49,064 bases of DNA from Rhodopirellula sp. (GTDB taxonomy: Bacteria > Planctomycetota > Planctomycetia > Pirellulales > Thermoguttaceae): NCBI GenBank assembly GCA_012728855.1, contig JAAYEH010000147.1:1-49064 (forward strand), given 5' to 3'. Position numbers and translations under genes: made by a program. Positions 26,137-34,785 of this stretch are shown one piece after another. Under the pieces are notes generated by a model that was given only the letters and a program-made list of their open reading frames with translations, did no database searches and was not told where the DNA came from. Within the stretch, counting starts at the first letter, position 1. The number at the start of each line of letters is the position of its first letter.

Positions 26137-27252
26137 TTACCGGGACGACATTTCCCGAACGATCTCCCCGGCCGCGCTGTTCTTCTTCATCCCGCGTTCC
26201 ATCTTCTCGGAATCCCGCTCCCGAACCCCCTCCGCCTGAAGCTGCCAGCTTTCCTCTCGCAGTTTCATGTACTCGGCCAGCCTTGACAAGAAGGCCCGGT
26301 CGGTGTGCGGCTTATCGAGCAGTCCTTCGATCGACCGGCGGGTGTCTGCCCACGGAAAAATAACGTCGTGCTGAACCGCGTCGGCAAATTCCGCCGCGCT
26401 AATCTCTTCTTGCTGCAATTGGGTCACGAGCTTGCTCATGGTCTTGTTGACCTGCTTCTCCAGGTCCATGAGGCGTTGTAGCTCCTGCTCCATGTCGGGC
26501 GGTGCTTCCGGCAATGCAGCCGCCGCCAGAGGCAGTAAGACAGCGCCGACGAGGAGAACCGCCGCATTCCTCTGCCAGCGAGCCGCGACTGCCTCCAGCG
26601 ATAAAGGCTGGCTGAGAATCAAGCCACAGAGGAAGCCGGCGATGAACCCGCCGGCATGAGCCGCCATGTCGATTCCGGGAACCATCATCCCGAAGAGCAC
26701 GTTGTACCCGATCAGCGCCAGCACGCTGTGACGAAGCTGGCCGAACACCGTGTCCGGGATGCTGTCACGGCGCAGGATAATGAACCCCAGCAACGCACCA
26801 AGGACGCCGAAGATAGCTCCGGACGCGCCTACCGAGAACACCTCGGGCTTCCACGCCAGACTCGTCATGCTGCCGGCGATGCCGGAGACGAAGTAGAGCA
26901 CCAGGAATCCGACGTTTCCCACCAACCGCTCGACGAGCCGCCCGATGTACCACAGGAAGAACATATTCATCGCAAGATGCACGATTCCGCCGTGCAGGAA
27001 CATGCTGGTCACCAGACGCCACCACTGGCCGTTCAGCGTCATCGGCCCGAAGTTCGCGCCCCAGTTCGCGAGGTCTCGGGTGATCGGGCTGATGGGGTGG
27101 ACGCCTGACGCCACCATGGCGCCAAAGATCGCTACGTTCACGGCTATCAGACTGGGGGTTGCGATCACGCGCGGTGTAACCGCGTTCAAGGTCCGGGCGA
27201 ACGTGACACTGCTGTCGGTAGGGGACACCGGCGTTTCTTGGAATTCGTTCAT
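26137..27252 (-). CDS. Rhomboid-family intramembrane serine protease
   Basis: The 371-residue membrane protein has the rhomboid core: an opening helix IATPSLIAVNVAIFGAMV, the HGGIVHLAMNMFFLWYIG helix (conserved His and Asn), VGASGAIFGVLGALLG with the catalytic serine, and MAAHAGGFIAGFL with the catalytic histidine. Six hydrophobic helices make the catalytic core. The last 130 residues are soluble, helical and highly charged (LQRLMDLEKQVNKTMSKLVTQL), unlike the short tails of bacterial GlpG, so a partner-binding coiled-coil tail is likely. Rhomboids cleave transmembrane segments of other proteins; the substrate is unknown. It lies 73 bases downstream of the FAD oxidoreductase on the same strand. 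Confidence 0.93.
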   Translation of the reverse strand: MNEFQETPVSPTDSSVTFARTLNAVTPRVIATPSLIAVNVAIFGAMVASGVHPISPITRDLANWGANFGPMTLNGQWWRLVTSMFLHGGIVHLAMNMFFLWYIGRLVERLVGNVGFLVLYFVSGIAGSMTSLAWKPEVFSVGASGAIFGVLGALLGFIILRRDSIPDTVFGQLRHSVLALIGYNVLFGMMVPGIDMAAHAGGFIAGFLCGLILSQPLSLEAVAARWQRNAAVLLVGAVLLPLAAAALPEAPPDMEQELQRLMDLEKQVNKTMSKLVTQLQQEEISAAEFADAVQHDVIFPWADTRRSIEGLLDKPHTDRAFLSRLAEYMKLREESWQLQAEGVRERDSEKMERGMKKNSAAGEIVREMSSR

Positions 27253-27325
27253 CGGTCTGCTGAAGAGGAAAGGAGGCTCTGTACGACGATCAGTATCGAC
27301 GGTGGCAACCCCGCGCTCTCGTTGG

Positions 27326-28780
27326 TTACACGGCTACCTCTTCCAGGTACACTCCATCCTTACGCAGCGTGGCCTGCAGCTTGCCGACGTCGACCTGCGC
27401 CAGATCGATCCCGGAAGCCAGCGCCATCGCGGCGCACGTGCCAACGCCCTGGCCCATCACCATGCAGTGCGATTGGAGTCGCACGGAGGCGAGCCCTTCG
27501 TGGGTGGTCGATGCGCAGCGCCCCACGACCGCCAGATTGGGGATCTGCCGGTTGAGGCAAATCCCCAGGGGAATGTGATAGCTCTCGCCCGGCTTCAGCC
27601 ACATACCGGGCTTGTGATCGCTATGGGTGGTGTAACCGGTGCCGGTCGGGTCGTGGATGTCGATCATCCAGAAGCCGTGACCGATGGCGTCGGGCTGTTT
27701 GGCGGCCGAGATGACCATTTGAGTGTCGAGAGTCTTGATGCCTCGCACGCGGCGCGACTCTCGGATGCCGATCCCATGGCCCATTTGCACGATCTCGGCC
27801 TGGGCGAAGTGCGGAAGCTCCTTGCGCCACAGATCGAGATACTGATAGACGTGCGCCCGGGCATCGGCCGACAGGCGGGTTAGCTCTTCTTCATCCAGTG
27901 CCGAGCCCGATGCCGGGCAGAGGTTGTACAAGCCATTGGAGCCGCTGGCCAGGTAATGTTGGGCATGGCGGTCGTTGAACTGCGGAAATTGGCCCCGGTC
28001 GCGCAGCTCGCGCATGGTTTGCAGCACGCGCCGGGCCGCTTCGCGCGGCGCCTGGTTTCCGCCGCTGGGCACTGCCCCTCGCAGATCGAACATCATGGTC
28101 ATGCCTTGCACTCGCCCGTCCTCGAGCCGGCCGTAGTCGAACGGCAAACCGGCATTGGCGGCCACGTCGCCGTCGCCGGTGGCGTCGATCACGATCCGTC
28201 CGAGCAAGGCTTTGCGCCCGGTCTTCGTGTCGACCAGCACGCCGCGGATGCGGTTGCCCTCGACAATCGATTCGATTGCTTTGAGATCGCAGAAGACGCG
28301 CACACCCGCATCGCGGAGCATGCGATCGAAGACGACTTTCATGCCCTCGCAATCGAAATCGTGTGTTTCGTAGGCGGTGGGATAGCTCGGAAGACGCCGA
28401 ACGAACTTTCCACCGCGGTCAATGGCCTCCTGGACGAAGCCAAAGATCACCTGTTTCGTCCGGTCGCTGGTGTGCCAGATGTTCACCAGGGCGCCCGTGG
28501 CCATTCCGCCCAGGCTGGGCCATCGTTCCACCAGGACAACCTTGGCCCCATGCCTTGCGGCACAATAGGCGGCGGAGATGCCGGCGGTGCCGCCTCCGCA
28601 GACCAGCACGTCGGCCTCGGCCAGCACGGGCACTTGGCGCTGGGGCACGACGATATGAGCCTTGCTCCCGACGGTGGGCGTGTCGGCGGCCCCAACTGCA
28701 GCCAACCCCGACAATCCGAGTCCGCCGCCCGCGGCCGTCAGTAGGAACTCTCGCCGTGACGAGGAAGTATTGTCGCTCAT
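27326..28780 (-). CDS. Exported FAD-dependent oxidoreductase
   Basis: The 484-residue protein starts with a twin-arginine-type signal (SSRREFLLTAAGGGLGL) and the Rossmann FAD motif DVLVCGGGTAGISAAYCAARHG followed by the acidic VVLVERWPSLGGMATGALV. IDATGDGDVAANAG and the C-terminal IPNLAVVGRCASTTHEGLASVR segment, binding the FAD pyrophosphate, are typical of the FAD_oxidored family common in planctomycetes. Substrates of that family are mostly unknown, with sugar or hydroxyacid oxidation suspected. The Tat signal means it is exported already folded with FAD. It is divergent to the region containing repeat E. Confidence 0.88.
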   Translation of the reverse strand: MSDNTSSSRREFLLTAAGGGLGLSGLAAVGAADTPTVGSKAHIVVPQRQVPVLAEADVLVCGGGTAGISAAYCAARHGAKVVLVERWPSLGGMATGALVNIWHTSDRTKQVIFGFVQEAIDRGGKFVRRLPSYPTAYETHDFDCEGMKVVFDRMLRDAGVRVFCDLKAIESIVEGNRIRGVLVDTKTGRKALLGRIVIDATGDGDVAANAGLPFDYGRLEDGRVQGMTMMFDLRGAVPSGGNQAPREAARRVLQTMRELRDRGQFPQFNDRHAQHYLASGSNGLYNLCPASGSALDEEELTRLSADARAHVYQYLDLWRKELPHFAQAEIVQMGHGIGIRESRRVRGIKTLDTQMVISAAKQPDAIGHGFWMIDIHDPTGTGYTTHSDHKPGMWLKPGESYHIPLGICLNRQIPNLAVVGRCASTTHEGLASVRLQSHCMVMGQGVGTCAAMALASGIDLAQVDVGKLQATLRKDGVYLEEVAV

Positions 28781-28888
28781 GATTGCTTCTCCTTCTGTGC
28801 AACGCCATTATCGCACAAGGCCACGCGAGATTCCAGCCGTGGCGGGGTGGCCCTGCTTGTCCGACATCGAGCGCCTGTGGCTGTGTGC

Positions 28889-28950
28889 CACTGCTTGGAG
28901 CTGAATGTGCGTACCACTGGAATCGCGCCTTGCCACAGTTCCAAGCAGTG
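28889..28950. repeat. Inverted repeat, family E
   Basis: CACTGCTTGGA (28889-28899) is mirrored by TCCAAGCAGTG (28940-28950), with partial extension to CTG/CAG. A second, offset pairing (CCACTGG/CCAGTGG-like) is visible inside. The surrounding 250 bases upstream of the FAD oxidoreductase hold no open frame, so the region is probably an intergenic repeat with the promoters of the two divergent directions. Confidence 0.4.
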
Positions 28951-29042
28951 TTCGTCCGCCGGCCAATTGGCGGCCCGCGGCAGCCGCTACTCCCTAATGA
29001 ATTCCGCCCTACTACTGTCTAGCAAGTCACTGACGTACTGTT

Positions 29043-29435
29043 TCAGCAACCCGCCGGGTCTGAATCCTGGCCGCGGAGTGCATTGAGATGCTGTTCGCGC
29101 TTGCGAGCAATCTTACCGAGCAATTGGGGCAGTCGCTGCTCGAGAAAGCTGGAGAATCCTTCCGCCACTTGCATTTCTTCCAGCGGCAGGGCTTGGACCG
29201 AGTCAAGCCCCCTCGCAAAGGCGTGGACGCCGTCAGGACTGGCTGCGCAAGCGGCAAGGCGTTCGACGGTCCGGAACACCAGCCGTGGGGTAGACAACTG
29301 CTGACCCAGCCACTCGCGCACGACCAGGATCATAATGGCCAGGTGTTTGGCGTCCTGACGTCCGGCCTGTGGCAGACCGCGCAAGCTGGCCACCTTCCCT
29401 TCAAGAAGCGGGAGCGAAGCCTTCCATCGTTCCAT
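29043..29435 (-). CDS. Hypothetical protein, 130 aa, second gene of an overlapping pair
   Basis: A soluble helical protein starting MERWKASLPLLEGKV, with leucine/arginine-rich helices and no cysteine-rich or membrane motif. It begins inside the last codons of the gene at 29401-29643 (35-base overlap in a different frame), so translation is probably coupled; AGGAGG immediately precedes the ATG, closer than ideal. I do not recognise the family. Helix-rich sequence such as MILVVREWLGQQLS and VAEGFSSFLEQRLPQL suggests a packed bundle. Possibly a partner of the small acidic protein encoded just upstream. Confidence 0.5.
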   Translation of the reverse strand: MERWKASLPLLEGKVASLRGLPQAGRQDAKHLAIMILVVREWLGQQLSTPRLVFRTVERLAACAASPDGVHAFARGLDSVQALPLEEMQVAEGFSSFLEQRLPQLLGKIARKREQHLNALRGQDSDPAGC

Positions 29436-29643
29436 CCTCCTCGTCTACGTCTGCTAAGTCGCCCGGCCAAATGAGCTGTTGAGGGTCTTGGATTGCCCAG
29501 AGACGCGGGTGCAGAATCAGGTCGACCGCCGCCTGCGCCTCGTCGGGCGGTAGTGCCTGCAATTCGGCGCGGTCTGCCTCTTTGAGCCGCGAGAACTGCT
29601 CGAAAGTGGTCTCGGGCCGATCGGCGTCTTTGGGGCAGTCCAT
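29401..29643 (-). CDS. Hypothetical acidic protein, 80 aa, first gene of an overlapping pair
   Basis: Starts MDCPKDADRPETTFEQFSRL and is strongly acidic at both ends (DLADVDEEDGTME). It is about the size of many antitoxins, but no ribbon-helix-helix, Xre or AbrB pattern is present, so that label is not applied. Its 3' end overlaps the following gene by 35 bases. The sequence in the overlap ends MEGFAPAS. The upstream extension of the open frame to 29721 is cysteine-rich and atypical, so ATG 29643 was chosen. Confidence 0.5.
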   Translation of the reverse strand: MDCPKDADRPETTFEQFSRLKEADRAELQALPPDEAQAAVDLILHPRLWAIQDPQQLIWPGDLADVDEEDGTMEGFAPAS

Positions 29644-30074
29644 GGGCGATGTCCGGCAATTCGTTGGACCGACTCTCGGGGAGTCGCATGCATTCGGCGA
29701 CACGGCGCAGGCAATGCACAATGCCTCACCTATGAAGTCTACCTGATTAGGGTTCGTCCGTCCACCAGGGGCCCGTCGCCCATGAGAAGGCGGCTACTCG
29801 ATGCCCGTCGTCTTCTGGATTTCTTCCAGCGGCACGCCATTGACTACCCAATTCTTCGGGACTAGACTCGGCGTCTGTGGGAAATCAAATTTCCTATCAC
29901 TGCCGACTTCGCCAAGGAGATCTGGAATGCCTACGCGAAGACTCTCAAGAGGCGACCAACGTCCGACCCCCAAGGAAACAGCGCGCACCGTCCGGCGGCC
30001 GCACCGTGACCGTCGAGGCGCGCGACGGCAAGCTATGCAACTTGAAAGACTGTCCAAAGAAAGGACAGACACCC
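29644..30074. other. Gene-free stretch with possible gene remnants
   Basis: No complete gene is found. On the minus strand the last 25 codons before a stop at 29794 (LVPKNWVVNGVPLEEIQKTT) look protein-like, and on the plus strand around 29880-29985 another protein-like run occurs (EIKFPITADFAKEIWNAYAK). Both may be fragments of old genes; neither could be assigned. The end of this stretch supplies the leader of the DapA-like gene, with AAAGGA shortly before its start. Confidence 0.35.
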
Positions 30075-31199
30075 ATGAACCAAGACAAACGGATAACCAG
30101 ACGGCGTGTGTTGAAGACCGCGGTGGTCGGCGCGTCGGGCGTCGCCGCCGCAGCGCTACGACAGACCCCAAGCGGTGCGACGACTCCCACAACAACCGCC
30201 GTACAAGTCCCCGTCAAGCTGAGATGCCCCGACGCGCCCCGGTTCCGCGGGCCGTTTCCGATCCTCTCGACCCCCTTTACCACCTCCGGTGAAGTGGACT
30301 TCGAGGTTCTTGCCCACGAGGCTCGCTTCGCCGATTGGTGTGAGAGTCCCGGCATGATCTGGCCGCAGTCGAACGATAGTGTTGACCTGCTGACCACCGA
30401 AGAGAAGCTCGAAGGGATGGAGGTGCTGGCCAAAACGGCCCGGGATCTGCACACGACGGCGTTGTGCCTGGGTGTGCAGGGCAAAGACACCGACGACATG
30501 CTCGTCTATGCCAAACATGCCAAGAAGCTGGCGCCCACGGCGATCATCTCGCGACCGCCCGACACCGGCAAGACGCAAGACGACTTGCGCCAATACTGGC
30601 GAGCCCTCGCCTCGGTGATCACCGAGCAGCCCGTCATGATACAGACGACTGCTCGCCACGGAGGCGCCAGTCCCTCGACCGAACTGCTGATTGAACTGGC
30701 CAAGGAGTTTCCGAACTTCGGCTACGTCAAAGAAGAATCGAATCCTGTCATTCCTCGCATTCGCGCTCTGCTCGCCTCGCCGTCGATTCGCAGTGTCTTC
30801 AGCGCTCGAGGCGCATTTGGATGGCTCTACGAGTCGCGACTCGGCACCGAAGGGCTCGTCACCGAACGAATCGCCTACGCCGACATCCTCGCGAAGATCT
30901 GGGAACTGATGAAGAGCGGCTCCGATCCCGCGATGCTCAAGGATATGTACAGTAAGCTGATGTTGATGTTCAACCTGCACAGCACCCATCCGGGCGACTT
31001 GCGCGGCTATAGCCTCTATGTATTGACGATGCGAGGCGTGTTCCGCACGATGATCTCACGGGAATATGGCCCGGGGGGCAGCACTCCCGCCGAGCCGATC
31101 GTTCGGGATCTGGCGCTCTCGGAAGAAGAGATCGCCGAAATCGAGTGGCGCTTCGAGTCCCTCAAGCCGTACCTGAAACCGGGCAAGTTCGATGGCTAG
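30075..31199 (+). CDS. Tat-exported dihydrodipicolinate synthase/N-acetylneuraminate lyase family protein
   Basis: The 374-residue protein has a twin-arginine signal (RITRRRVLKTAVVGASGVAAAAL) followed by a DapA-type TIM barrel. The Schiff-base lysine is present in FGYVKEESNP, and the fold hallmarks GPFPILSTPFTTSGEVDF and the C-terminal barrel are recognisable. However, the TTGE motif of true DapA aligns with QSND, and the catalytic tyrosine of the PYY segment aligns with an aspartate (RPPDTGK). It is therefore unlikely to be a lysine-synthesis enzyme; an exported aldolase or lyase acting on a sugar acid is more plausible. ATG 30075 is chosen because the Tat signal starts there. Confidence 0.82.
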   Translation: MNQDKRITRRRVLKTAVVGASGVAAAALRQTPSGATTPTTTAVQVPVKLRCPDAPRFRGPFPILSTPFTTSGEVDFEVLAHEARFADWCESPGMIWPQSNDSVDLLTTEEKLEGMEVLAKTARDLHTTALCLGVQGKDTDDMLVYAKHAKKLAPTAIISRPPDTGKTQDDLRQYWRALASVITEQPVMIQTTARHGGASPSTELLIELAKEFPNFGYVKEESNPVIPRIRALLASPSIRSVFSARGAFGWLYESRLGTEGLVTERIAYADILAKIWELMKSGSDPAMLKDMYSKLMLMFNLHSTHPGDLRGYSLYVLTMRGVFRTMISREYGPGGSTPAEPIVRDLALSEEEIAEIEWRFESLKPYLKPGKFDG

Positions 31200-31239
31200 A
31201 GAGGATCACACTTTTTTCCCATCCACGAGGCTCTCAACC

Positions 31240-31897
31240 ATGTCCCATCTCCCACGACGACGTTTCCTCAGCGACTCGACCATCGCCGCCGCGGTTCTTG
31301 CCGCCGGTTCCAGCACCAGCCTCCTTTCCAATGCAGCAGAGGCTCTTGCCGCCGACACCGCTCCGTCAGCCAACGACAGGCTGAATGTGATGGTTTGCGG
31401 CGTACGCAGTCGCGGAAATGACCACGTTCGTTTCTTTGCCAGGAATCGTGAGTGCCACGTCCGGTACATTTGCGATGTTGACGAAGCGATTGGGCAAAAT
31501 CGGGTTGATGAGTTTGGGAAGCAATTCGGTTATCGCCCAGAGTTTGTCCGCGACATGCGCCAGGGGTTTGATGATAAGGATCTCGACATCGTTGTCGTCG
31601 CCACGCCCAATCACTGGCATGCCTTGGCCGGAATTTGGGCCATGCAGGCGGGCAAGGATGTCTATGTTGAAAAGCCGGTATCGCACAATATCGCCGAAGG
31701 GCAGCGGCGACATAAACAACCAGGGCGTACACCAAATGGATGTCGCCCGTTGGGGGCTGGGCGTCGACCTGAAAGAAACACCAATGACGCTCGGCCCGGT
31801 GCTGCAAATGGACGCGAAGACCGAGACCTTTACCAACAACAACGCCGCAAACGCAATGTTGACTCGCAATTACCGCAAGAACTTCGAGGTTTCTTAG
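31240..31897 (+). pseudogene. Gfo/Idh/MocA-family oxidoreductase, internally deleted and frameshifted
   Basis: ATG 31240 opens a Tat signal (PRRRFLSDSTIAAAVLAAG) and a Rossmann fold (LNVMVCGVRSRGNDHVRF ... DIVVVATPNHWHALAGIWAM), reaching the EKPVSHNIAEG motif. There the reading frame breaks near 31700 and the protein-like sequence resumes in another frame as GSGDINNQGVHQMDVARWGLGV, which in intact homologues lies about 70-100 residues further on. The resumed frame stops at 31897, well short of the family C-terminus. An internal deletion that changed frame explains both. The gene lies between a DapA-like gene and an intact Gfo gene. Confidence 0.8.
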
Positions 31898-31985
31898 AGG
31901 GAAAACTGACCGGCTCAAGAATCCTTATCGTTGGAAGTCGGGTTGCACAAATCGAATCATGGGAATCTGAATGAGGAGACATCAC

Positions 31986-33107
31986 ATGAAGAACGAGACG
32001 CCCGTTTCACGACGTCGGTTTCTCGCCGCTTCCGGGCTTGCCGCAGCGGGGGCGCTCGTGCCCGGTGGCGCGTCCGCCGCCCCGAACGGAAGCTCCGTCA
32101 AGAAACAACCTATCAAGATCGGACAGATCGGCACCGCCAACCAGCATGCCTATAAGATCGGAACCCTGCGGAAACTGCCTGATCTTTTCGAGGTTGTCGG
32201 CTTCGTGGAGGACGACCCGAAATTACGCGAGAAAGCCCTGAAAAGCAGTAGCTTCCAGGGTTTGAAAGTGATGTCCACGGACGAACTGCTGGCCGTTCCC
32301 GGTCTTCAGTCCGTGGCGGTTGAAACCGAGGAGCGCGTTTGCATTCCTCCCGCGCTGCGCTGTATTCAGGCCGGAAAACATATCCATCTGGATAAACCGT
32401 GCGGCGAATCGCTGCCGAAGTTCAAAGAGTTGCTCGACGAGGCGAAAGCCAGGAATCTGACTGTCCAGGTTGGGTACATGTACCGGAACAACCCTGCCGT
32501 GCAGTTCTGCATCAAGGCCGTGAAAGACGGATTGATCGGGAATGTGTTTGATCTCGACGCAGCCATGGGAAGGTACGACGGAGAGAGCTACCGGAACCTC
32601 ATCAAAGACTACAAGGGCGGGATCGCGTACATTCTGGCCTGCCATCTGATCGATATCGTCGTTTCGCTCATGGGCGAACCTGCAAAAATCACGCCCTATC
32701 TTCGCCAGACCCGCTCTGACGGCGTACTCGACAACTGCCTGGCCGTTTTCGAGTTTTCCCGCGATCGGCTCGCCACGGTTCGGACGTCCATCACCGAGGC
32801 GAAGGGCTTCGAGCGCCGACGCATCAAGGTGATGGGCGACAAGGGAAGCCTCATCATTCAGCCGATAGAATCCCAGGGTGGCATGTCCGGCGGAGTCCTC
32901 ACGCTTGCCCTGGAGGAAGATCGCGGCGGCTTCAAGAAAGGCATACAGACCGTGGATATGCCGCCTCTGAAAGACCGCTACGAAGACCAGTGGCGGGAGT
33001 TAGCCGCGGTTCTGAACGGGGATATGGTCAATCCGTACACCTACGAACATGATTACATTGTGCATAAATGCCATCTGGAGGCCTGCGGCCTGCCGCTCGA
33101 CGTGTGA
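31986..33107 (+). CDS. Tat-exported Gfo/Idh/MocA oxidoreductase
   Basis: The 373-residue protein has the Tat signal SRRRFLAASGLAAAGALVPG, then the dinucleotide-binding fold (IKIGQIGTANQHAYKIG) and the C-terminal dehydrogenase-type domain. The usual EKP is present as HLDKPCG, and the active-site histidine region is LACHLIDIV. Such periplasmic enzymes, like glucose-fructose oxidoreductase, keep their NAD(P) bound. The sugar substrate is unknown. ATG 31986 is preferred to 31971 because AGGAG lies seven bases upstream. With the preceding DapA-like and decayed Gfo genes it forms an exported sugar-acid module. Confidence 0.88.
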   Translation: MKNETPVSRRRFLAASGLAAAGALVPGGASAAPNGSSVKKQPIKIGQIGTANQHAYKIGTLRKLPDLFEVVGFVEDDPKLREKALKSSSFQGLKVMSTDELLAVPGLQSVAVETEERVCIPPALRCIQAGKHIHLDKPCGESLPKFKELLDEAKARNLTVQVGYMYRNNPAVQFCIKAVKDGLIGNVFDLDAAMGRYDGESYRNLIKDYKGGIAYILACHLIDIVVSLMGEPAKITPYLRQTRSDGVLDNCLAVFEFSRDRLATVRTSITEAKGFERRRIKVMGDKGSLIIQPIESQGGMSGGVLTLALEEDRGGFKKGIQTVDMPPLKDRYEDQWRELAAVLNGDMVNPYTYEHDYIVHKCHLEACGLPLDV

Positions 33108-33358
33108 GAGCCGACTGAGGCGGTTGCCGGGGAGTATTTCGACAAGCGGACTCTGTGGGTGTTCTGCACAAGGCTTCAAGCCGTCCTGAAGGCAAGAACT
33201 GCAAATTCATCGGGAAAAAGGGGGAACAGAGAAGGAACCCGCATTGCCGCAACCGGAAGAATTGCTGGACGAGGCCTCGTTGTCGACCTGTGCGGCGGTC
33301 GAGGAAATGCTGTGTCCGAATGCCTCCCTGCCGTTGCCATCGGCAGTCGGTGTTTTAT

Positions 33359-33763
33359 CTAGTAGGTACGGGTTCGCGGCGCGATCACAACCGCCGCGGC
33401 GCCGTAGCCCGCCCATCGCGAGGGATTCCAGCTGTTGTTCGAAGTCCAGCCGGGCGAGTAGTCGCCGTGGAAGGGATCCGAACTGGCGGTTGGCCGCAGG
33501 TTGGAGAAGCCGAACCACTTGCGCGACTCCAGCCGCGATTGCCGGTAGGCGGCGCGGACTTCCGCGTTGCGGCGGACCGCCAACGACGGATCCTGGTACG
33601 TCCGCATCTGCTGCTCGTAGAACCACATTTCCGGTGTCGGCGTCAGTTCGCCGGGCGAGATCGTCCCTGAGAAAACGGCCGGTTTCTCCGTAGGCTTTTC
33701 GGCCAAGGCCGGCAGGGCAGGAACAAAAAGAATAGTCAACAACGCGAAAGATAGTCGTTTCAT
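33359..33763 (-). CDS. Small secreted protein of unknown function, 134 aa
   Basis: MKRLSFALLTILFVPALPALAE is a signal peptide with a clear AXA-type cleavage site. The mature part is basic and aromatic-rich: EMWFYEQQMRTYQDPSLAVR, then RKWFGFSNLRP and a C-terminal Asn/Trp/Gly region. It has no enzyme motif, cysteine pairs or repeats. I recall proteins with this WFYEQQ pattern only from planctomycetes, but that could not be checked. It lies downstream of the anti-sigma gene on the same strand with about 200 bases between, so it is probably separately transcribed. Confidence 0.65.
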   Translation of the reverse strand: MKRLSFALLTILFVPALPALAEKPTEKPAVFSGTISPGELTPTPEMWFYEQQMRTYQDPSLAVRRNAEVRAAYRQSRLESRKWFGFSNLRPTASSDPFHGDYSPGWTSNNSWNPSRWAGYGAAAVVIAPRTRTY

Positions 33764-33962
33764 GGACGTTGCTCTCCTTGCTGGGCCCGAGGGTCGATCC
33801 TTACTCTGGGATTCGGCTACGACGCCTATGGCGGATAAGAAAGATTCCGCCGAATCCAGGCACGAAGATGCCGCCGATCGTCGCCGCGGCAGTCTGGGAA
33901 GGATCAGGGGAGATTGCTGTTGACAATCGGCGTTTTACAAACCACCCGGACGAGGCGAGGCT

Positions 33963-34781
33963 TCAGGTGATCGGGCCGCTCCGCAGGTTGAGGAACTGCC
34001 GGTAGCTGGTTAAGCCACCCTCTGCCACGAGCACGTAAACGAGCCCTTGGTCCTGCCAAGCGGATGCGGAGCCGTAGGGTGGCACAAACTCGGGGGCTGT
34101 GCGGAAATCGCTGCCGGCGCCGGCGATGACGAAAAGCGTGGCACGGGCGCCGTTCGGCGCTACCATATCATAGGCGACACCGCTGCGCCCGAGAAAACCG
34201 TCGATACGCCGCCAACGAATGCCGCGCATCGGCCGAACGTCTCGACTAAACGGATGGTCGGCCGGGGCCGTGCGAAACGGCTCCCCGTCGGCGGCCGCCG
34301 GGCCGGCGGCAAATCGGTTCATCGCTTCAAAAATGGCGGTTTGGTAGGCGATCGCTGCCGGTTCCGTATTGCTAATCTGCGAGATGAGCAAGGAGGTGGC
34401 TGCCACGACGGTCGCCGCCATGGCCGCCACGGCAATCCAGAACCGGCGAAAATGACGCCGTTCGGCCGGAGCGGGGGAAGTCGCGTTTGGGTTGGGCAGG
34501 GCCGGTGATGTTTCCGCGCTTTTGCTCAAGTCGCTGCCTGCGGAGGCCAGACTTGCGGTCAGGCGGTCGGCCAGGCCATCCGGCACCGGCACGTCCCGAA
34601 ACGACTTGGCCAGTTTCGCATCAAGTCGCTGAATTCGTTCGTAGACTTGATCCAGTTCGGGGTGGGCGGCGAGCTGCGCCAAGAGGAACGACAGCGACGG
34701 GTCGGACAGATCGTCGCTCCCGGGACGGCAAGCTTCCAGAGCTTCCAGGATTTGCGGGTCGCAAAGGGGATGGTCATCCAT
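33963..34781 (-). CDS. Anti-sigma-factor-like membrane protein
   Basis: The 272-residue protein has a cytoplasmic N-terminal part, a single membrane helix (FWIAVAAMAATVVAATSLLI, about residues 112-131) and a periplasmic C-terminal domain of about 140 residues. It is encoded four bases after the ECF sigma factor, the classical arrangement in which the downstream gene restrains its sigma factor at the membrane. No zinc-finger HXXXCXXC motif is seen, so it would be a non-ZAS type. The sigma gene's last codons form its Shine-Dalgarno region. Function is inferred mainly from context. Confidence 0.65.
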   Translation of the reverse strand: MDDHPLCDPQILEALEACRPGSDDLSDPSLSFLLAQLAAHPELDQVYERIQRLDAKLAKSFRDVPVPDGLADRLTASLASAGSDLSKSAETSPALPNPNATSPAPAERRHFRRFWIAVAAMAATVVAATSLLISQISNTEPAAIAYQTAIFEAMNRFAAGPAAADGEPFRTAPADHPFSRDVRPMRGIRWRRIDGFLGRSGVAYDMVAPNGARATLFVIAGAGSDFRTAPEFVPPYGSASAWQDQGLVYVLVAEGGLTSYRQFLNLRSGPIT

Positions 34782-34785
34782 TCGA

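Noticed and set aside
29401..29643. Toxin-antitoxin system with the overlapping gene
   Set aside because: No known antitoxin or toxin fold could be seen; kept only as an unknown overlapping pair.
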